42,857 bases of DNA from a virus, in the IMG/VR virus record IMGVR_UViG_3300046536_000202, positions 1 to 42,857 of that record; one strand, 5' to 3'. The notes beneath the pieces are model-generated. The model made no database searches and was not told the origin of the DNA. It saw only the letters and a list, made by a program, of their open reading frames with translations. Every line of letters starts with the position of its first letter. Position 1 is the first letter of the stretch. This document shows, piece after piece, positions 9,201-17,866 of this stretch. The translations under genes and the position numbers were made by a program.

Positions 9201-12189
9201 CGTCCGCCTCCAGCTCGGCGTCCGGGCGCTCCGGCTTCGGGTTCTCCGACTCCCAGTGCAGCATCTGGCGCTCGACCTCGTTGTCGATCAGGCGCTTGTT
9301 GCGGGTCATGAACTGACCCTTCTGCAGCCCCTTCTGCCCCGCCGCCGCTTCAGGCGACTGATCCCACATCACGCCCTTGACCTGCTCGCGCACCTCGGAC
9401 ACGCGCGCTGCGTGCTGCGCATCCCATTCCTTGCGTGCTTCCGCGTACGACGGATCGGTACCGCCCGGCCGGCGCAGGTAGGCCTGCGCCTGGCGCACCG
9501 GCTCGGCCTCGACCTCGCGCGTGACGTCGGCGCGGATCGCTTGCCGCTGATCGTCCGCCTTGGCCTGCAGCTCCTTGAGCGCGCGCGCCTTGGCGTTGCT
9601 GGCCCACTGCATGTCGCGCAGGCTACGCGCCGTCATTTCCGCGATCGCCTGCTCGGTCGCCTCCTTGCCGGACTCCTGGTACTCGGCGAACTCGCGCGGC
9701 GACGCGCCCTCGGGTGGCGCCTCGAGCGGGAAGTAGGCGCGCGCCTTTTCCGCTTGTGTGATCGCCTCCTCCGACGCCAGCATCCGGTCCATCACCTCGC
9801 GTACCTCGGGCGACAGGTCGACCTTCAAGTTGGTCAGCGAGCGGTAGATGTTGACCATCCATGCGCGGAAGCGAGAAAACATCGTCTGCAGCTCGAGCGT
9901 GGGAGCCTTACCCTCCATCAGGTAGCGCTCGAAGCCGCGCGCGAACTGCTCGTGCCCGGCCCGCTTTTCCTCGAGCGACTTACCGGACCAGTCCGCCAGG
10001 CGCTGTTCGGGCGTCTCGCCCTGCTCGCCAAACGACTTGAGCAGGGTATCGAAATCGGCCTTGATGCCCTCGGGCGCATCCTCGCGCGCCGCCATGTCGT
10101 GCATCGCCTCCAAGAAGAAGTGGCCGGACTCGTGCAGGTAGGTCGAGAGGTCTGCGTCCTTCAGCAGGCCGATGGTATGCGTGGCGGGCGCGAAGCTGCC
10201 GCGCTCGGCTTGCTGCAGCGCCTCCCCACCCGTCAGGTTGCTGGTCACCTTCAGCGGGTAGCGCTCGTACAGCTCACCCGGCGACAGGCCGGAACGCGCG
10301 GCCATCGTGCTGTAGAACTCGCGCGTCATGGCGGCATAGGCCTCGTTCACCGCCGGCTGGAACCGCCCGGCGCCTTCGAGCTCGGAAAGCACCTTGTCGT
10401 GCACCGCCTGCGCGTCGGCGTGGGTGGCGTCGTCGGCCTGCTTGTCGGCCAGTATCTTCGTCGCCAGCTGCTGCATCCCGTCCTGCTGGGACTCGATATG
10501 GGCCTGGCTCTGGGCATAGGTCATGCCGTCCGGCTCGACCTTCAGGTGGGGCAGCAGTGCCGTGTCAACCTTGCCGCCGGCGAGGTGGGTGGCATAGTCC
10601 TCCACCGGGATCCGGATGTCACCCTGGGTGTGCACGGCCTCGGGGAACTGGGCGGCCACGTCCGGCATTTGCGCGGCCAGCTGCTCGAGCGTCACGCCCG
10701 ACTGGTTCAGCACCTCGGCGAACTTGTTCGCATCGACGTAGACCTCGCGCAGCTGGCCGTCGTCGGCGGCGTCGCGCACGAACTGCTTGAAGGCTTCCGG
10801 GTCGCGCTGCCGGGTCTTGCTGGCGGCGGCCAGCTCGCCGAGCCCCTGCAGGGTTGCGATGCCATCCTGGGCCGCCTGCGCCTTGACCGCGTCCGCGAAG
10901 CCACGCTGCACGTCCGGGTGATCGACAAACCAGCCGCCAGCGGTACGGCCGGCGCCCTGCATCGTGAACAGCGCGTTCAGGCCGTAGCCGAACAGCTTGT
11001 CCTCGAGCGGCCGGTCATCCAGCGGGTGGGCGCCCGAAATGGCATCCTGCACGGCGCTGACGCCAACGGCCCGCCCCAGCCATTGGGCGATCGTGTTGTC
11101 GGGCAGGAGCTTGCCGGCCGCGCCGAACGTCGCACCGGTTGCCGCGCCGCTGACGGCGCCGTGGCCGATGCGCGCAGCCGCCTCGCCAGCCGTGTGCGAA
11201 TCAAGTACCGCACCGCCAGTCTCCTGCAGCGCGCTGGCAAGGCCAAGCGTGGCCGCCTGCTGCAGGACGTTCTTGCCCAGGCCCGTCAGCCACGCCTCGC
11301 CCGCTACCGGAGCAAGCGCGCCGGCGCCCGGGAGCGCGCCGACGATCGAACCGGCGACTTTGCCAGGGCCGAGAATGAAACCGCCCAGGCTGCCGGCGGC
11401 GCCAGCGGTGGAAGCCTGCCACGAGTGCGGGTTGACCGGTACGGTGGGCGAGACGACGCCGAACGTCGCCGCCTGGACGAAGCGCTCGGCCGCCATCTGC
11501 GGGACCTGCGACATGCCGCCGATCGCCTGCCGCGACGACTCCCAGGCGCGATTGTTCAGTGCATCGATCTGCGCCATCGTCGCATCGGGTGCCGGCCGTA
11601 GCGACGGATTGGCGGCGCGCGCGGCCAGGATCGCGTTGGCTTCGGCATCGCCCTGCGCCTGACGGCGCTGCGCCGCGGTTGGCTGGCCGGTGATGCCGGC
11701 CCACCAGTCGATCATCCGGTCACGCAGCGTTGGCGCTTGCTCCGGCAGCGCGACCAGAGTCTGGCCGCCGATCGGCGCCGGGGCGGCCGGGAGCGCCTTG
11801 ACGGCCTGCTCGACACCGGCCAGCGGCGCCACGTCGTCGTGCGACTTGGCGGCATTGCCCGGGTCGGTCATGTACTTGGCCAGCGTGGGGTAGTCGCTGA
11901 CCATCCTGTCCGCGTCCATCGACTTGAGCGCGGCCTGCTGCCGGACGGCGTCTGGCTGCGCCTGCACGGTCTCGACCGGCACGCCCACGTACTTGGCCAG
12001 GTGCTGGTATTGCGCCGCCTGGTCGGGGTTCTGGCCGACAGCGAACTGGATGTTGTTGCGGATCTGGACCGCGGCGCCCTGGGCGTCGTCGTGCATCACG
12101 GCGCCGGCGGCCGCGTCGAACGGGTTGGCCGGTTGCTGCTGCCCGGTGACCAGGTCAGACAGGCTGAGGTTGCTAACTTTATCGGGCAT
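6220..12189 (-). CDS. Giant internal virion (polyvalent-type) protein with zincin motif
   Basis: The 1989-residue product is the largest in the prophage and resembles the large ejection proteins of podoviruses. Near residue 685 it contains LSTYLHESGHFFLEAMHDMA, a zinc-metallopeptidase HExxH-type motif. Such a domain is known in phage polyvalent proteins that travel with the DNA. The N-terminal 200 residues and the long helical, Ala/Gln-rich middle (about 800-1250) are without clear match. The last 500 residues have a repeated hydrophobic and amphipathic character (for example AGKRYAFFGVAMLDMASAMP). ATG 12189 is chosen because it overlaps the end of the upstream gene by 11 nt. It is likely packaged under the portal and injected. 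The substrate of the peptidase is unknown. Confidence 0.8.
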   Translation of the reverse strand: MPDKVSNLSLSDLVTGQQQPANPFDAAAGAVMHDDAQGAAVQIRNNIQFAVGQNPDQAAQYQHLAKYVGVPVETVQAQPDAVRQQAALKSMDADRMVSDYPTLAKYMTDPGNAAKSHDDVAPLAGVEQAVKALPAAPAPIGGQTLVALPEQAPTLRDRMIDWWAGITGQPTAAQRRQAQGDAEANAILAARAANPSLRPAPDATMAQIDALNNRAWESSRQAIGGMSQVPQMAAERFVQAATFGVVSPTVPVNPHSWQASTAGAAGSLGGFILGPGKVAGSIVGALPGAGALAPVAGEAWLTGLGKNVLQQAATLGLASALQETGGAVLDSHTAGEAAARIGHGAVSGAATGATFGAAGKLLPDNTIAQWLGRAVGVSAVQDAISGAHPLDDRPLEDKLFGYGLNALFTMQGAGRTAGGWFVDHPDVQRGFADAVKAQAAQDGIATLQGLGELAAASKTRQRDPEAFKQFVRDAADDGQLREVYVDANKFAEVLNQSGVTLEQLAAQMPDVAAQFPEAVHTQGDIRIPVEDYATHLAGGKVDTALLPHLKVEPDGMTYAQSQAHIESQQDGMQQLATKILADKQADDATHADAQAVHDKVLSELEGAGRFQPAVNEAYAAMTREFYSTMAARSGLSPGELYERYPLKVTSNLTGGEALQQAERGSFAPATHTIGLLKDADLSTYLHESGHFFLEAMHDMAAREDAPEGIKADFDTLLKSFGEQGETPEQRLADWSGKSLEEKRAGHEQFARGFERYLMEGKAPTLELQTMFSRFRAWMVNIYRSLTNLKVDLSPEVREVMDRMLASEEAITQAEKARAYFPLEAPPEGASPREFAEYQESGKEATEQAIAEMTARSLRDMQWASNAKARALKELQAKADDQRQAIRADVTREVEAEPVRQAQAYLRRPGGTDPSYAEARKEWDAQHAARVSEVREQVKGVMWDQSPEAAAGQKGLQKGQFMTRNKRLIDNEVERQMLHWESENPKPERPDAELEADVIAEMFGFENGKAMRKAIADAGNMTEQIERLTDQRMLEQHGELVDPASIERAAEAAIHNEARARFTATALKMLSKTPTAPSTMLVQAAREAAEAAVAAKQLRDLRPAQYSAAEARANREALKLAPRDPAGAMQAQRAALLNNQLFKAANDAVAEAEALRIYFKKFDRASVAKQVGADYMERIQEILSNYELSARRPKKSDTSLQDWMQQQYERTGIMPAVSDAVMSQAKHWSSLTVEELRGLGDAIHSLDHIGRQQTQVILDGKRLDLDALVEEARQSLSGVEHTDPLDQKPHLQHAQGLSRISAKFLDLKSRLRSGDAALLKMEQLFQMFDAGGRAGLTDTSHGAFSKIFKSMADAESAERTLRSESVADLRALADKLKEANVRLNDSLSVGLPRPGRGTQWYREELLAAALNTGNAGNLKKLVQGYGWTEQQLMGELDKHLSAPEWEFVQGVWDAIGKHGPEIEGLQKRQTGVAPKMVEPRQVRTRHGQYQGGYYPVVYDAFQDRAVETKQARNADMLFENQWAKPTTSKGHTVERTGYVGPVMLSLGVISRHLDQVTHDLAWREPITEANKFLSDARIKDEIDQTYGKEYTKQLRPWLQALANDKVFNTSGDSAWENFYRKARTNVTIMGLGYRLSTMMIHGASALSTSVGEVGAKWMAKGVAQFAGIDRIQNAIDFVYERSPEMRNRMNEMDRNVSEAIHDITASESSFKSLSVAQKMVNAGKRYAFFGVAMLDMASAMPTWHAAYLKGMAPEAEGGHGMAEEAAIEYANRAVRNAHGGGGTKDLAAIQRDKGAVSMATMFYSFWNHMYNRQRDIVKGYANLPDSFRQGTGTQDFGRLLARSWWYFIVPQVIHAMLKPSPQQDDGHQLSSTLLHIAEEVGLGSVSGIPFIRDLANAAVNGRSYTVTPIESAGKAVVTAAQDAAKVAHGEPASPKAAKNAVQAAGYVYGLPLGQASSTGQFLWDVVDGKQDPQRLQDWFNGISHGDMKQH

Positions 12190-14182
12190 TCTTGGTTGTC
12201 CAGTAGGCCCGCAGGATCTGGTCGTCGGTCGGGCGCGTGTTGCCGCGCGCGGCGAAGGCGGCACGGATCGAGTTCTGCGATTCGCTCGGGATGTCGCCGA
12301 CCTTCATGCCGAGCAGCGACTGCTGCGAGGTGCCGGTCGACATGCCGAGGAAGGTGTTGCGGAAGGTGACGTTCTTGGCCATGGTCTGGTCCACGTAGTC
12401 CGAGACCTCCTGCGCCGTCATCTTCCGGCCGAGCTGCTGCTGCTGGGCGAAGATGCCATCGCTGACAAACTTCTGGATGCTGCCGACGCGCGACTTCTCG
12501 CCCAGGTCCTTCGGCGCCGGGTTAATGCCGATCGCCTCGAGGCGGCTGTTGAGGGCCGTGTTCAGGGCCGGCCGGTTGATGCTGCCGATGCCCGCTTCGG
12601 CCTTCCCGCTCACATACTCCTGCCGCAGGTCGGCGATCCGCTTGCCGTCGAGCTGCGAGAAATTGGTGATCGCGAAGTGGTTGAAGGTCGCGTCGGACAT
12701 CTTCGCCAGCTCCTCCGGGTGCGCCACCGCATCCAGGTAGGCCGGCATGTTCGTCGTGTTCTCGCCCTTGGCCAGCTTCTTGGAAAAGTCGATCAGGTTG
12801 TCGTACTTGTCGGGCGCGTACTGCGTCACCGCCTGGAGGATGTCAGGGGGAAGCGCCGCCAGATTGCCGTTGTTTTTCACCAGCCCTTGCTGAGCAGCCA
12901 GCATGGCGTTCTCGCCCTTGGCCTTGCGGTCATTGGTGAAGTCGGTGTACATGCGCGTGCCTTCGGCCAGCGCGGCCTGCAGCAGCTTGGGGTCGGGGTT
13001 ATCGCCCAGTTTCTTGCGGATCGCATCGTGCACATCCTGCTGCGAAGGTATTTTTGCGAGCGCAGGCGCGTTGTAGGCAGTTACCGCCGCCGTCAATTTC
13101 GCCTGGTCGGCCGGAGAGAGCTTGGTCGTCCAGTCGCCGTCCTTGCCAGCGTCCTTGATCGCTACGTCAACCACATCCTCGTCGATCGCGGTGGCTCCCA
13201 GCACCTTCGCCGAATCCCCCGCGTACTTGGTCACCAGCTTATTGACGTAGGCTGCCCCGCCGCCGCCTTTCGTGTTATCGGTCACGCCAGCTGCTTCCAG
13301 TATCCGGCTTGTGGCCGATGGCTGGGCGCTGCGCTGTACATCGGTCATGGCATCCATGGCAGTACTGGTCGCGGTGCGCGCCCGCGCGTCGGCCTTAACG
13401 ATCCCGTTCACCTTGAGCAGGTCGTCCGCCGTCATCTCGCCCTTCTTGGCGTTGATGTAGGTCAGCGCATAGTCGGGGTTGTTGTTCTCGAGTGCCGCTT
13501 GGATCACGCCCGCATGGATTGCGCTCGTGGTCTGCTGAATGTTCCCTGAAACGAGATTGGCAGGGGTGCCGTTGATCCGCCCAGCATTCCACACCGCCGC
13601 CTTCGCGCTCTCGACCTGCTGCGCGATCTGGTCCGGGTCGTCCCAGTTCCGCTTCGCCGCATCAGCGGCGAGCTTGATGGTGCCCTCCTGCGTCTCCAGC
13701 CCGAAGGTGCGGAATTCCTGCAGCATGTGCCGCTGCACGTCACCGCCGAACTGCGTGGCCAGCGCGGCCGCCTGCTCGCCGAACACGCGGCGCTGGGCGT
13801 CATTGCCGAGATTCGTGGCGACGTTGTTGATGGTGTCCTGCAGCTGTTCGCCGTACTGCTGCGTCAACGGGCGCCCCAGCGGGTCGGGATTGAGCGCAGC
13901 GGCGCCTTTCTTGTTCAGGTAGCCATTTTCCGGGTCGTACGTCAGCGCGAGCTGCTGCTGGCGCACCGTGTTGAGCGCAGCGTCGACGCGCACCTGGTTG
14001 GCCATCGACTGCGCGTAGACTTCCTCCTGGGTCAGCAGCGCGCCGGTGTCCTGCAGCGCCGCGCCGGCATTGCCCATCTGGCGCGCGCTGGCCTGGTTGT
14101 CGACCGGGGCCGGCTGGCGGTACGGCGCCGGGCCGCCGGATGGCAGCACCTGCGGGGTGTCGTAGGTCGGGACGGTAGGCAT
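12179..14182 (-). CDS. Internal virion protein (gp15-like position)
   Basis: The 667-residue product is rich in Ala, Gln and Asn and predicted mostly helical, with no membrane segment. By position, between a gp14-like small protein and the giant protein, it corresponds to the middle ejection protein of T7-like and BPP-1-like podoviruses. A region around residues 290-370 (GGAAYVNKLVTKYAGDSAKVLGATAIDEDVV) vaguely recalls the structural repeat of transglycosylase-bearing virion proteins, but I see no catalytic motif. The ATG at 14182 overlaps the stop of the preceding gene by one base (TGATG). The open frame extends upstream only as an overlap with that gene. Confidence 0.75.
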   Translation of the reverse strand: MPTVPTYDTPQVLPSGGPAPYRQPAPVDNQASARQMGNAGAALQDTGALLTQEEVYAQSMANQVRVDAALNTVRQQQLALTYDPENGYLNKKGAAALNPDPLGRPLTQQYGEQLQDTINNVATNLGNDAQRRVFGEQAAALATQFGGDVQRHMLQEFRTFGLETQEGTIKLAADAAKRNWDDPDQIAQQVESAKAAVWNAGRINGTPANLVSGNIQQTTSAIHAGVIQAALENNNPDYALTYINAKKGEMTADDLLKVNGIVKADARARTATSTAMDAMTDVQRSAQPSATSRILEAAGVTDNTKGGGGAAYVNKLVTKYAGDSAKVLGATAIDEDVVDVAIKDAGKDGDWTTKLSPADQAKLTAAVTAYNAPALAKIPSQQDVHDAIRKKLGDNPDPKLLQAALAEGTRMYTDFTNDRKAKGENAMLAAQQGLVKNNGNLAALPPDILQAVTQYAPDKYDNLIDFSKKLAKGENTTNMPAYLDAVAHPEELAKMSDATFNHFAITNFSQLDGKRIADLRQEYVSGKAEAGIGSINRPALNTALNSRLEAIGINPAPKDLGEKSRVGSIQKFVSDGIFAQQQQLGRKMTAQEVSDYVDQTMAKNVTFRNTFLGMSTGTSQQSLLGMKVGDIPSESQNSIRAAFAARGNTRPTDDQILRAYWTTKNAR

Positions 14183-14751
14183 CAGCCGTTCCCTCCGAAG
14201 CTCGCCCACATGTTCGATGCCTTGGTCTTGATCGTGGTGCCGAAGTCCGGCGTGCCGTTGACCCTGGCCTTGGCGTCCCACGCGGCGCCAACGCGGGTTG
14301 CTCCCGTCAACAGCGAGGTGCCGGCCGCCATCCACGGACTGATGGTGCTGGCCTCCCCCTCGGCGCGGTTGGCGTCATCCAGGAAGTTCTGCTGCTGCGT
14401 GCGGTAGCCCCAGGCGGCCAGCATTGCGTTGTCGTGGATCTGCAGCGCGTCGCGCGTGCCCATGTACTTGGTGGTGGTCAGCACGTCGTTAGCGCTGCCC
14501 TCGCCCAGGTCAACGCCGTTGGCGGCCATGATCGCGCGCTGTTTGCCGAGCACCTGCCCGGTCCGAAGGTCTTGAATCCCTTCGGCGGTCTGCCCGTTGC
14601 GGACCGCGTCCGATGCCTGGTCGCCGGCGAACATCGCGTTCGTGCGCGCGACCGACGCCTGGTACTGAAGGGCCGAGCGCTGGCCCTGCGCCTGCTGGTA
14701 CGCGCTCCCTGCTGACATGACTGCGCCGGCGGCGGATGCCCCAATGCCCAT
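14182..14751 (-). CDS. Small internal virion protein (gp14-like)
   Basis: The 189-residue product starts with a small-residue-rich hydrophobic stretch (GIGASAAGAVMSAGSAYQQAQGQ), followed by a helical region with SALQYQASVARTNAMFAGDQA and TGQVLGKQRAIMAANGVDLG. This pattern is typical of the T7 gp14-like virion core proteins in podoviruses. It is the first gene after late-promoter site B and starts with a good ribosome-binding site (GGGAGAC). It probably inserts in the host envelope during DNA ejection. Confidence 0.78.
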   Translation of the reverse strand: MGIGASAAGAVMSAGSAYQQAQGQRSALQYQASVARTNAMFAGDQASDAVRNGQTAEGIQDLRTGQVLGKQRAIMAANGVDLGEGSANDVLTTTKYMGTRDALQIHDNAMLAAWGYRTQQQNFLDDANRAEGEASTISPWMAAGTSLLTGATRVGAAWDAKARVNGTPDFGTTIKTKASNMWASFGGNG

Positions 14752-14776
14752 AGATTCGTCTCCCGTTTACGCCAAA

Positions 14777-14808
14777 AGTGTGCACGGAGCGCCGGCGGTC
14801 ACGCGCAC
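14777..14808 (-). promoter_or_regulatory. Late-promoter motif, site B (before internal virion proteins)
   Basis: Minus-strand GTGCGCGTGA (14808-14799) directly abuts the stop of the nozzle gene. After 16 nt comes CACACT (14782-14777). The gp14-like gene starts 47 nt after the motif. Confidence 0.65.
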
Positions 14809-17130
14809 TCAGCCGGCGGCTGCCACGTCCATCGCGAGCGACACGATCGTCAGCGGCAGCGGGTCGGACTGGCGCACGCACACCGCCCCGTCCGCCCCCC
14901 ACGATGGGGTGACCGCGACCGACACCTCGCCGGACTTCAGCGCCGGCGGCGCGCCGTAGGGCTCGGTGGTGCGTTCCTTGACCTCGACCAGCTTGTCGAA
15001 CGACGGGCCAGCGAAGATGCCGCTCGAGCGGTTGACCCGCATCCAGACCTTGTTGACGTTCTTGGGCTTGCCGATCCCCGCGGCCGCGTCGAGCGCCAGC
15101 AGCGCCACCGGCAGGGTTTGCACATCGGCCTCGATGGGCAGGCCAACCTGCACGGTGCTGGCCGGGTTATCCAGCTTGATCGCGCCGCCCGTCACCACCT
15201 GGCGCGGCTGCACGGCGCCATCGGCCAGGATCGCCACGCTCTGCCCCTCAAGCCACCCAAGGCCGCTGATCGTGGTCGTGGCCGCGCCGCTGTAGGTGGC
15301 GCCGCAATCGACGAAGAAGGCGTCTGCGGGCGTGGCGAAATAGCGGGTGTGCATGCGCTCGACGAAGCGCTTCTGGGCGCCGCCGATGCTCCTGCTCACG
15401 ATCACATACAGCATATCCTCGGCGGACACCTGGCCGGCGGGCGTCTCGGACACCGCGCAGACCGCCTCGAAGGCGCCGCCCACGGTGTCGTGCCGGTGCC
15501 AGGCCGCGATCTGCTGCTCGGGCACGTAGGTCATGCCGAGCAGCTGGCCGCTGGTGCTGACCGTCCACAGGATCGGGCATGGCGACTGGCAGAACGCCAT
15601 GTCAGTGATGTTCTGGTAATCGAACAGGTGCGGCGCCAGAATGCTGATGTCGTTGGCCAGGTAGCCGCCCGCTTGCCAGCTGTAGGACATTTCGCGGATC
15701 CGCCCGCCGCGCGCCTGCGCGAACAGAATCGAGTTGCTCCCCACCAGCATGGGCGTGACGTTGTTGCAGCCGACGCGCGACTGCGGCTTGGGCGAGATCG
15801 AGGACGGCGTGATCACGTCGCCGCTCGGGTTCATCCGGTATTCGCAGGAGGCGGTCAGCAGCACCATGTTGGCGACCGGGACGATGTGGCGGATCGCGCT
15901 GGCCTCGCGCGCGGCGATGCGGAAGGCGATGCGGTTGTCGTCGCGGGTCGGGATCGAGTACGACAGGTTCGACTCGGTGCCGCTCCTGGTGCCCCACACG
16001 TTCTGCGGCTTGTTAAGGGTGCCGCCGAACCAGCGGCGCTGTTCGAAGTACGACACGGCGCGCGGGTAGTTGCCGACCGCGTCGTTGAACCCGATGTCGT
16101 TCATGGGCGGCGTGACCGACACGTCGGGCGTGATGTTGTCGTCCACGAACGACAGTGCGCCGCTTTGTCCGATGTAGCCATACAGGCCGTTCGCGAGCTT
16201 GTAGACGTTGTACCGGACGATGGCGCCGGTTGCGGGCGCCATCCAGGTGATCGTGTTGTAGTGGCCGGCCAGCGTCAGGTCGTTCGCGACGGGCGCAGAC
16301 GAGGCGGACGCGATCGTCTCCTCGAGGTTATCCGAGTTGATGGCAGTGACCACGTACTGGCACTGCGGCGCCGGGGCCGAGCTGATCGTCGTGGCGGTCC
16401 TGGTCCGCGTCACCGGGTCGGTAGGCTCGGTGTAGGTGGTATCGGTCGCGCTCCCCGTGCTCGTGGCCGTGCTCGAAGTAGTGCCGGAAGTGGTCGTGCT
16501 GCCCGATGTCGTGCTGGACGATTCATCGGTCGTGGTGGTATTGCCGCTCGTGGTGGCGCTGGAGGTGGTAATCCTCGGGGCGGCCAACTGCGTCGTTTCG
16601 GTGGTCGTGGTCGACGCGGTTGCGGTGGACGCCACGGCCGCGACGCCAGTCGGCACGTTGGTCGGCGCCAGGAACGTGGGCGCAGTCAGCTGCCAGTTGG
16701 CCGCGCCGAGGCGGCGCAGCTCCTGCACCGGGTAGTTGGGGTGCACCAGCGTCAGTACGTCCGCCGACTGCACGTAATGGATGTCGAACAGATCCGCTTC
16801 CGCATAGGGGTTGACCACCTCGTACGGCGCACTGCCGGCCAGCAGCGTCGCGCCCTGGGTGTGGAAGCGGAAGTAGCCCGCGCCCAGCTCGATCGCCATG
16901 GTCTGGTCGACCGAATAGGTGAACGGGATCAGGCGCGTGCGCTTGGTGCTGTCCTTCACCTCGAGCACGAACTCGGTACCGGGGCGGTTGGCCGCGGGGC
17001 CGTGCGGCAGCACAATGAAGTTGCGGCAGGCGGCGAGACCGGACTGGAACTTGGCCAGGTCGATGCGGCCGAACAGCTCTGGCGTCAGCTCGCCGGATGA
17101 GAAGGAGCGTGCGAGGGTGCGCTGGTTCAT
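14809..17130 (-). CDS. Tail nozzle protein (tail tubular protein B type)
   Basis: The product from ATG 17130 has 773 residues. The start QRTLARSFSSGELTPELFGR, followed by GLAACRNFIVLPHGPAANRPGTEFV, is characteristic of a podovirus nozzle family often labelled with an FCCH-type ubiquitin-activating domain, as I recall. A strikingly low-complexity Ser/Thr region lies at about residues 165-245 and may be a flexible linker. Beyond it the sequence is a beta-rich propeller-like body (WFGGTLNKPQNVWGTRSG, GGRIREMSYSW). It forms the distal tail tube with the adaptor encoded just upstream, whose stop overlaps this ATG (ATGA). Confidence 0.82.
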   Translation of the reverse strand: MNQRTLARSFSSGELTPELFGRIDLAKFQSGLAACRNFIVLPHGPAANRPGTEFVLEVKDSTKRTRLIPFTYSVDQTMAIELGAGYFRFHTQGATLLAGSAPYEVVNPYAEADLFDIHYVQSADVLTLVHPNYPVQELRRLGAANWQLTAPTFLAPTNVPTGVAAVASTATASTTTTETTQLAAPRITTSSATTSGNTTTTDESSSTTSGSTTTSGTTSSTATSTGSATDTTYTEPTDPVTRTRTATTISSAPAPQCQYVVTAINSDNLEETIASASSAPVANDLTLAGHYNTITWMAPATGAIVRYNVYKLANGLYGYIGQSGALSFVDDNITPDVSVTPPMNDIGFNDAVGNYPRAVSYFEQRRWFGGTLNKPQNVWGTRSGTESNLSYSIPTRDDNRIAFRIAAREASAIRHIVPVANMVLLTASCEYRMNPSGDVITPSSISPKPQSRVGCNNVTPMLVGSNSILFAQARGGRIREMSYSWQAGGYLANDISILAPHLFDYQNITDMAFCQSPCPILWTVSTSGQLLGMTYVPEQQIAAWHRHDTVGGAFEAVCAVSETPAGQVSAEDMLYVIVSRSIGGAQKRFVERMHTRYFATPADAFFVDCGATYSGAATTTISGLGWLEGQSVAILADGAVQPRQVVTGGAIKLDNPASTVQVGLPIEADVQTLPVALLALDAAAGIGKPKNVNKVWMRVNRSSGIFAGPSFDKLVEVKERTTEPYGAPPALKSGEVSVAVTPSWGADGAVCVRQSDPLPLTIVSLAMDVAAAG

Positions 17131-17798
17131 CGGTTGGCGATCCACGAGGGGTTCTGCACGACTTGCTGGCGTTGCTGGTTGGCGTCCGATTCCTTGGCCT
17201 GGGCGAGCCACTTGTCAGCGCGGTCGCCCCATAGGGCCGCTGCCTTAATCCCCTCATCGCCTTTGAGCACTGGTCCGGCCAGCATCGACGCCAGCCGCAT
17301 GGCCAGTCCCTGCACGAACGTCGGGGGAAACTTGGTCGAGTCGGTCACCTTGGTCGTGTAGCGCAGGACCGCGTTCTGCTGGTTCGTGTACAGCACCGTA
17401 TTGCCGCTGTCATCGGTCTCGCACACGAACGGCTGCGGCGTGTATCCGCCCGGAAGATCGATGGGCAGACAGCCGTAGCCGCCAACTGCCGGCAGGCCCA
17501 CGCTGTTGTCGTCGAGCGCATCAGGCGCCAGCACCGAGATGAGGTTCAATGCGGCGCCCGGGACTGCGTAGGCGTAACGCCAGGTGCTCGGAGGCGTGCT
17601 GCTCAACAGGGCCAGCGACACGCGCCGGGTTGCGAATGCCCAATGGTGCGCGTCCAGCAGCAGGTCGCGCGCAAGCGGATAGAAGCGTGCGCAATGATCG
17701 GCCTGGGCGCTGCCCTCGGGCGGATCGAGGCTGGCCACCGTGGCATCGTCGCCGAGGTGGCCGAGGGCGAGATTGCAGATGTCGACTTCGCTGGTCAC
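17127..17798 (-). CDS. Tail adaptor (tail tubular protein A, gp11-like)
   Basis: The 223-residue product begins SEVDICNLALGHLGDDATVASLDPPEGSA, the classic start of T7 gp11-like tail adaptors, followed by CARFYPLARDLLLDAHHWAFATRR. Such proteins join the portal to the tail nozzle. It is translationally coupled to the nozzle gene by an ATGA overlap. A strong terminator lies upstream at 17813-17840, so transcription of this gene needs read-through or a separate promoter that I do not see. Confidence 0.88.
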   Translation of the reverse strand: MTSEVDICNLALGHLGDDATVASLDPPEGSAQADHCARFYPLARDLLLDAHHWAFATRRVSLALLSSTPPSTWRYAYAVPGAALNLISVLAPDALDDNSVGLPAVGGYGCLPIDLPGGYTPQPFVCETDDSGNTVLYTNQQNAVLRYTTKVTDSTKFPPTFVQGLAMRLASMLAGPVLKGDEGIKAAALWGDRADKWLAQAKESDANQQRQQVVQNPSWIANR

Positions 17799-17812
17799 TT
17801 CCGGTTCCTCTC

Positions 17813-17840
17813 AAAAAGAACGGGGCACGCGGCCCCGTTC
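17813..17840 (-). terminator. Intrinsic terminator between head and tail genes
   Basis: On the minus strand, GAACGGGGC pairs perfectly with GCCCCGTTC (9 bp, loop CGCGT) and is followed by five T. It lies after the 17867 gene and before the tail adaptor gene. It may lower tail gene expression relative to capsid genes. Confidence 0.85.
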
Positions 17841-17866
17841 GCAAAAGACACGCGGAGACAGGCGCG

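Noticed and set aside
6859-11601. 1580-residue open frame on the plus strand
   Set aside because: It lies wholly antisense to the giant internal virion gene, has a low-complexity Arg/Leu/His-rich product, and no family motif. It is a product of high G+C codon bias.
15118-17100. 660-residue open frame on the plus strand
   Set aside because: Antisense to the tail nozzle gene with Arg/Gly/Asp-rich composition and no recognisable domain.
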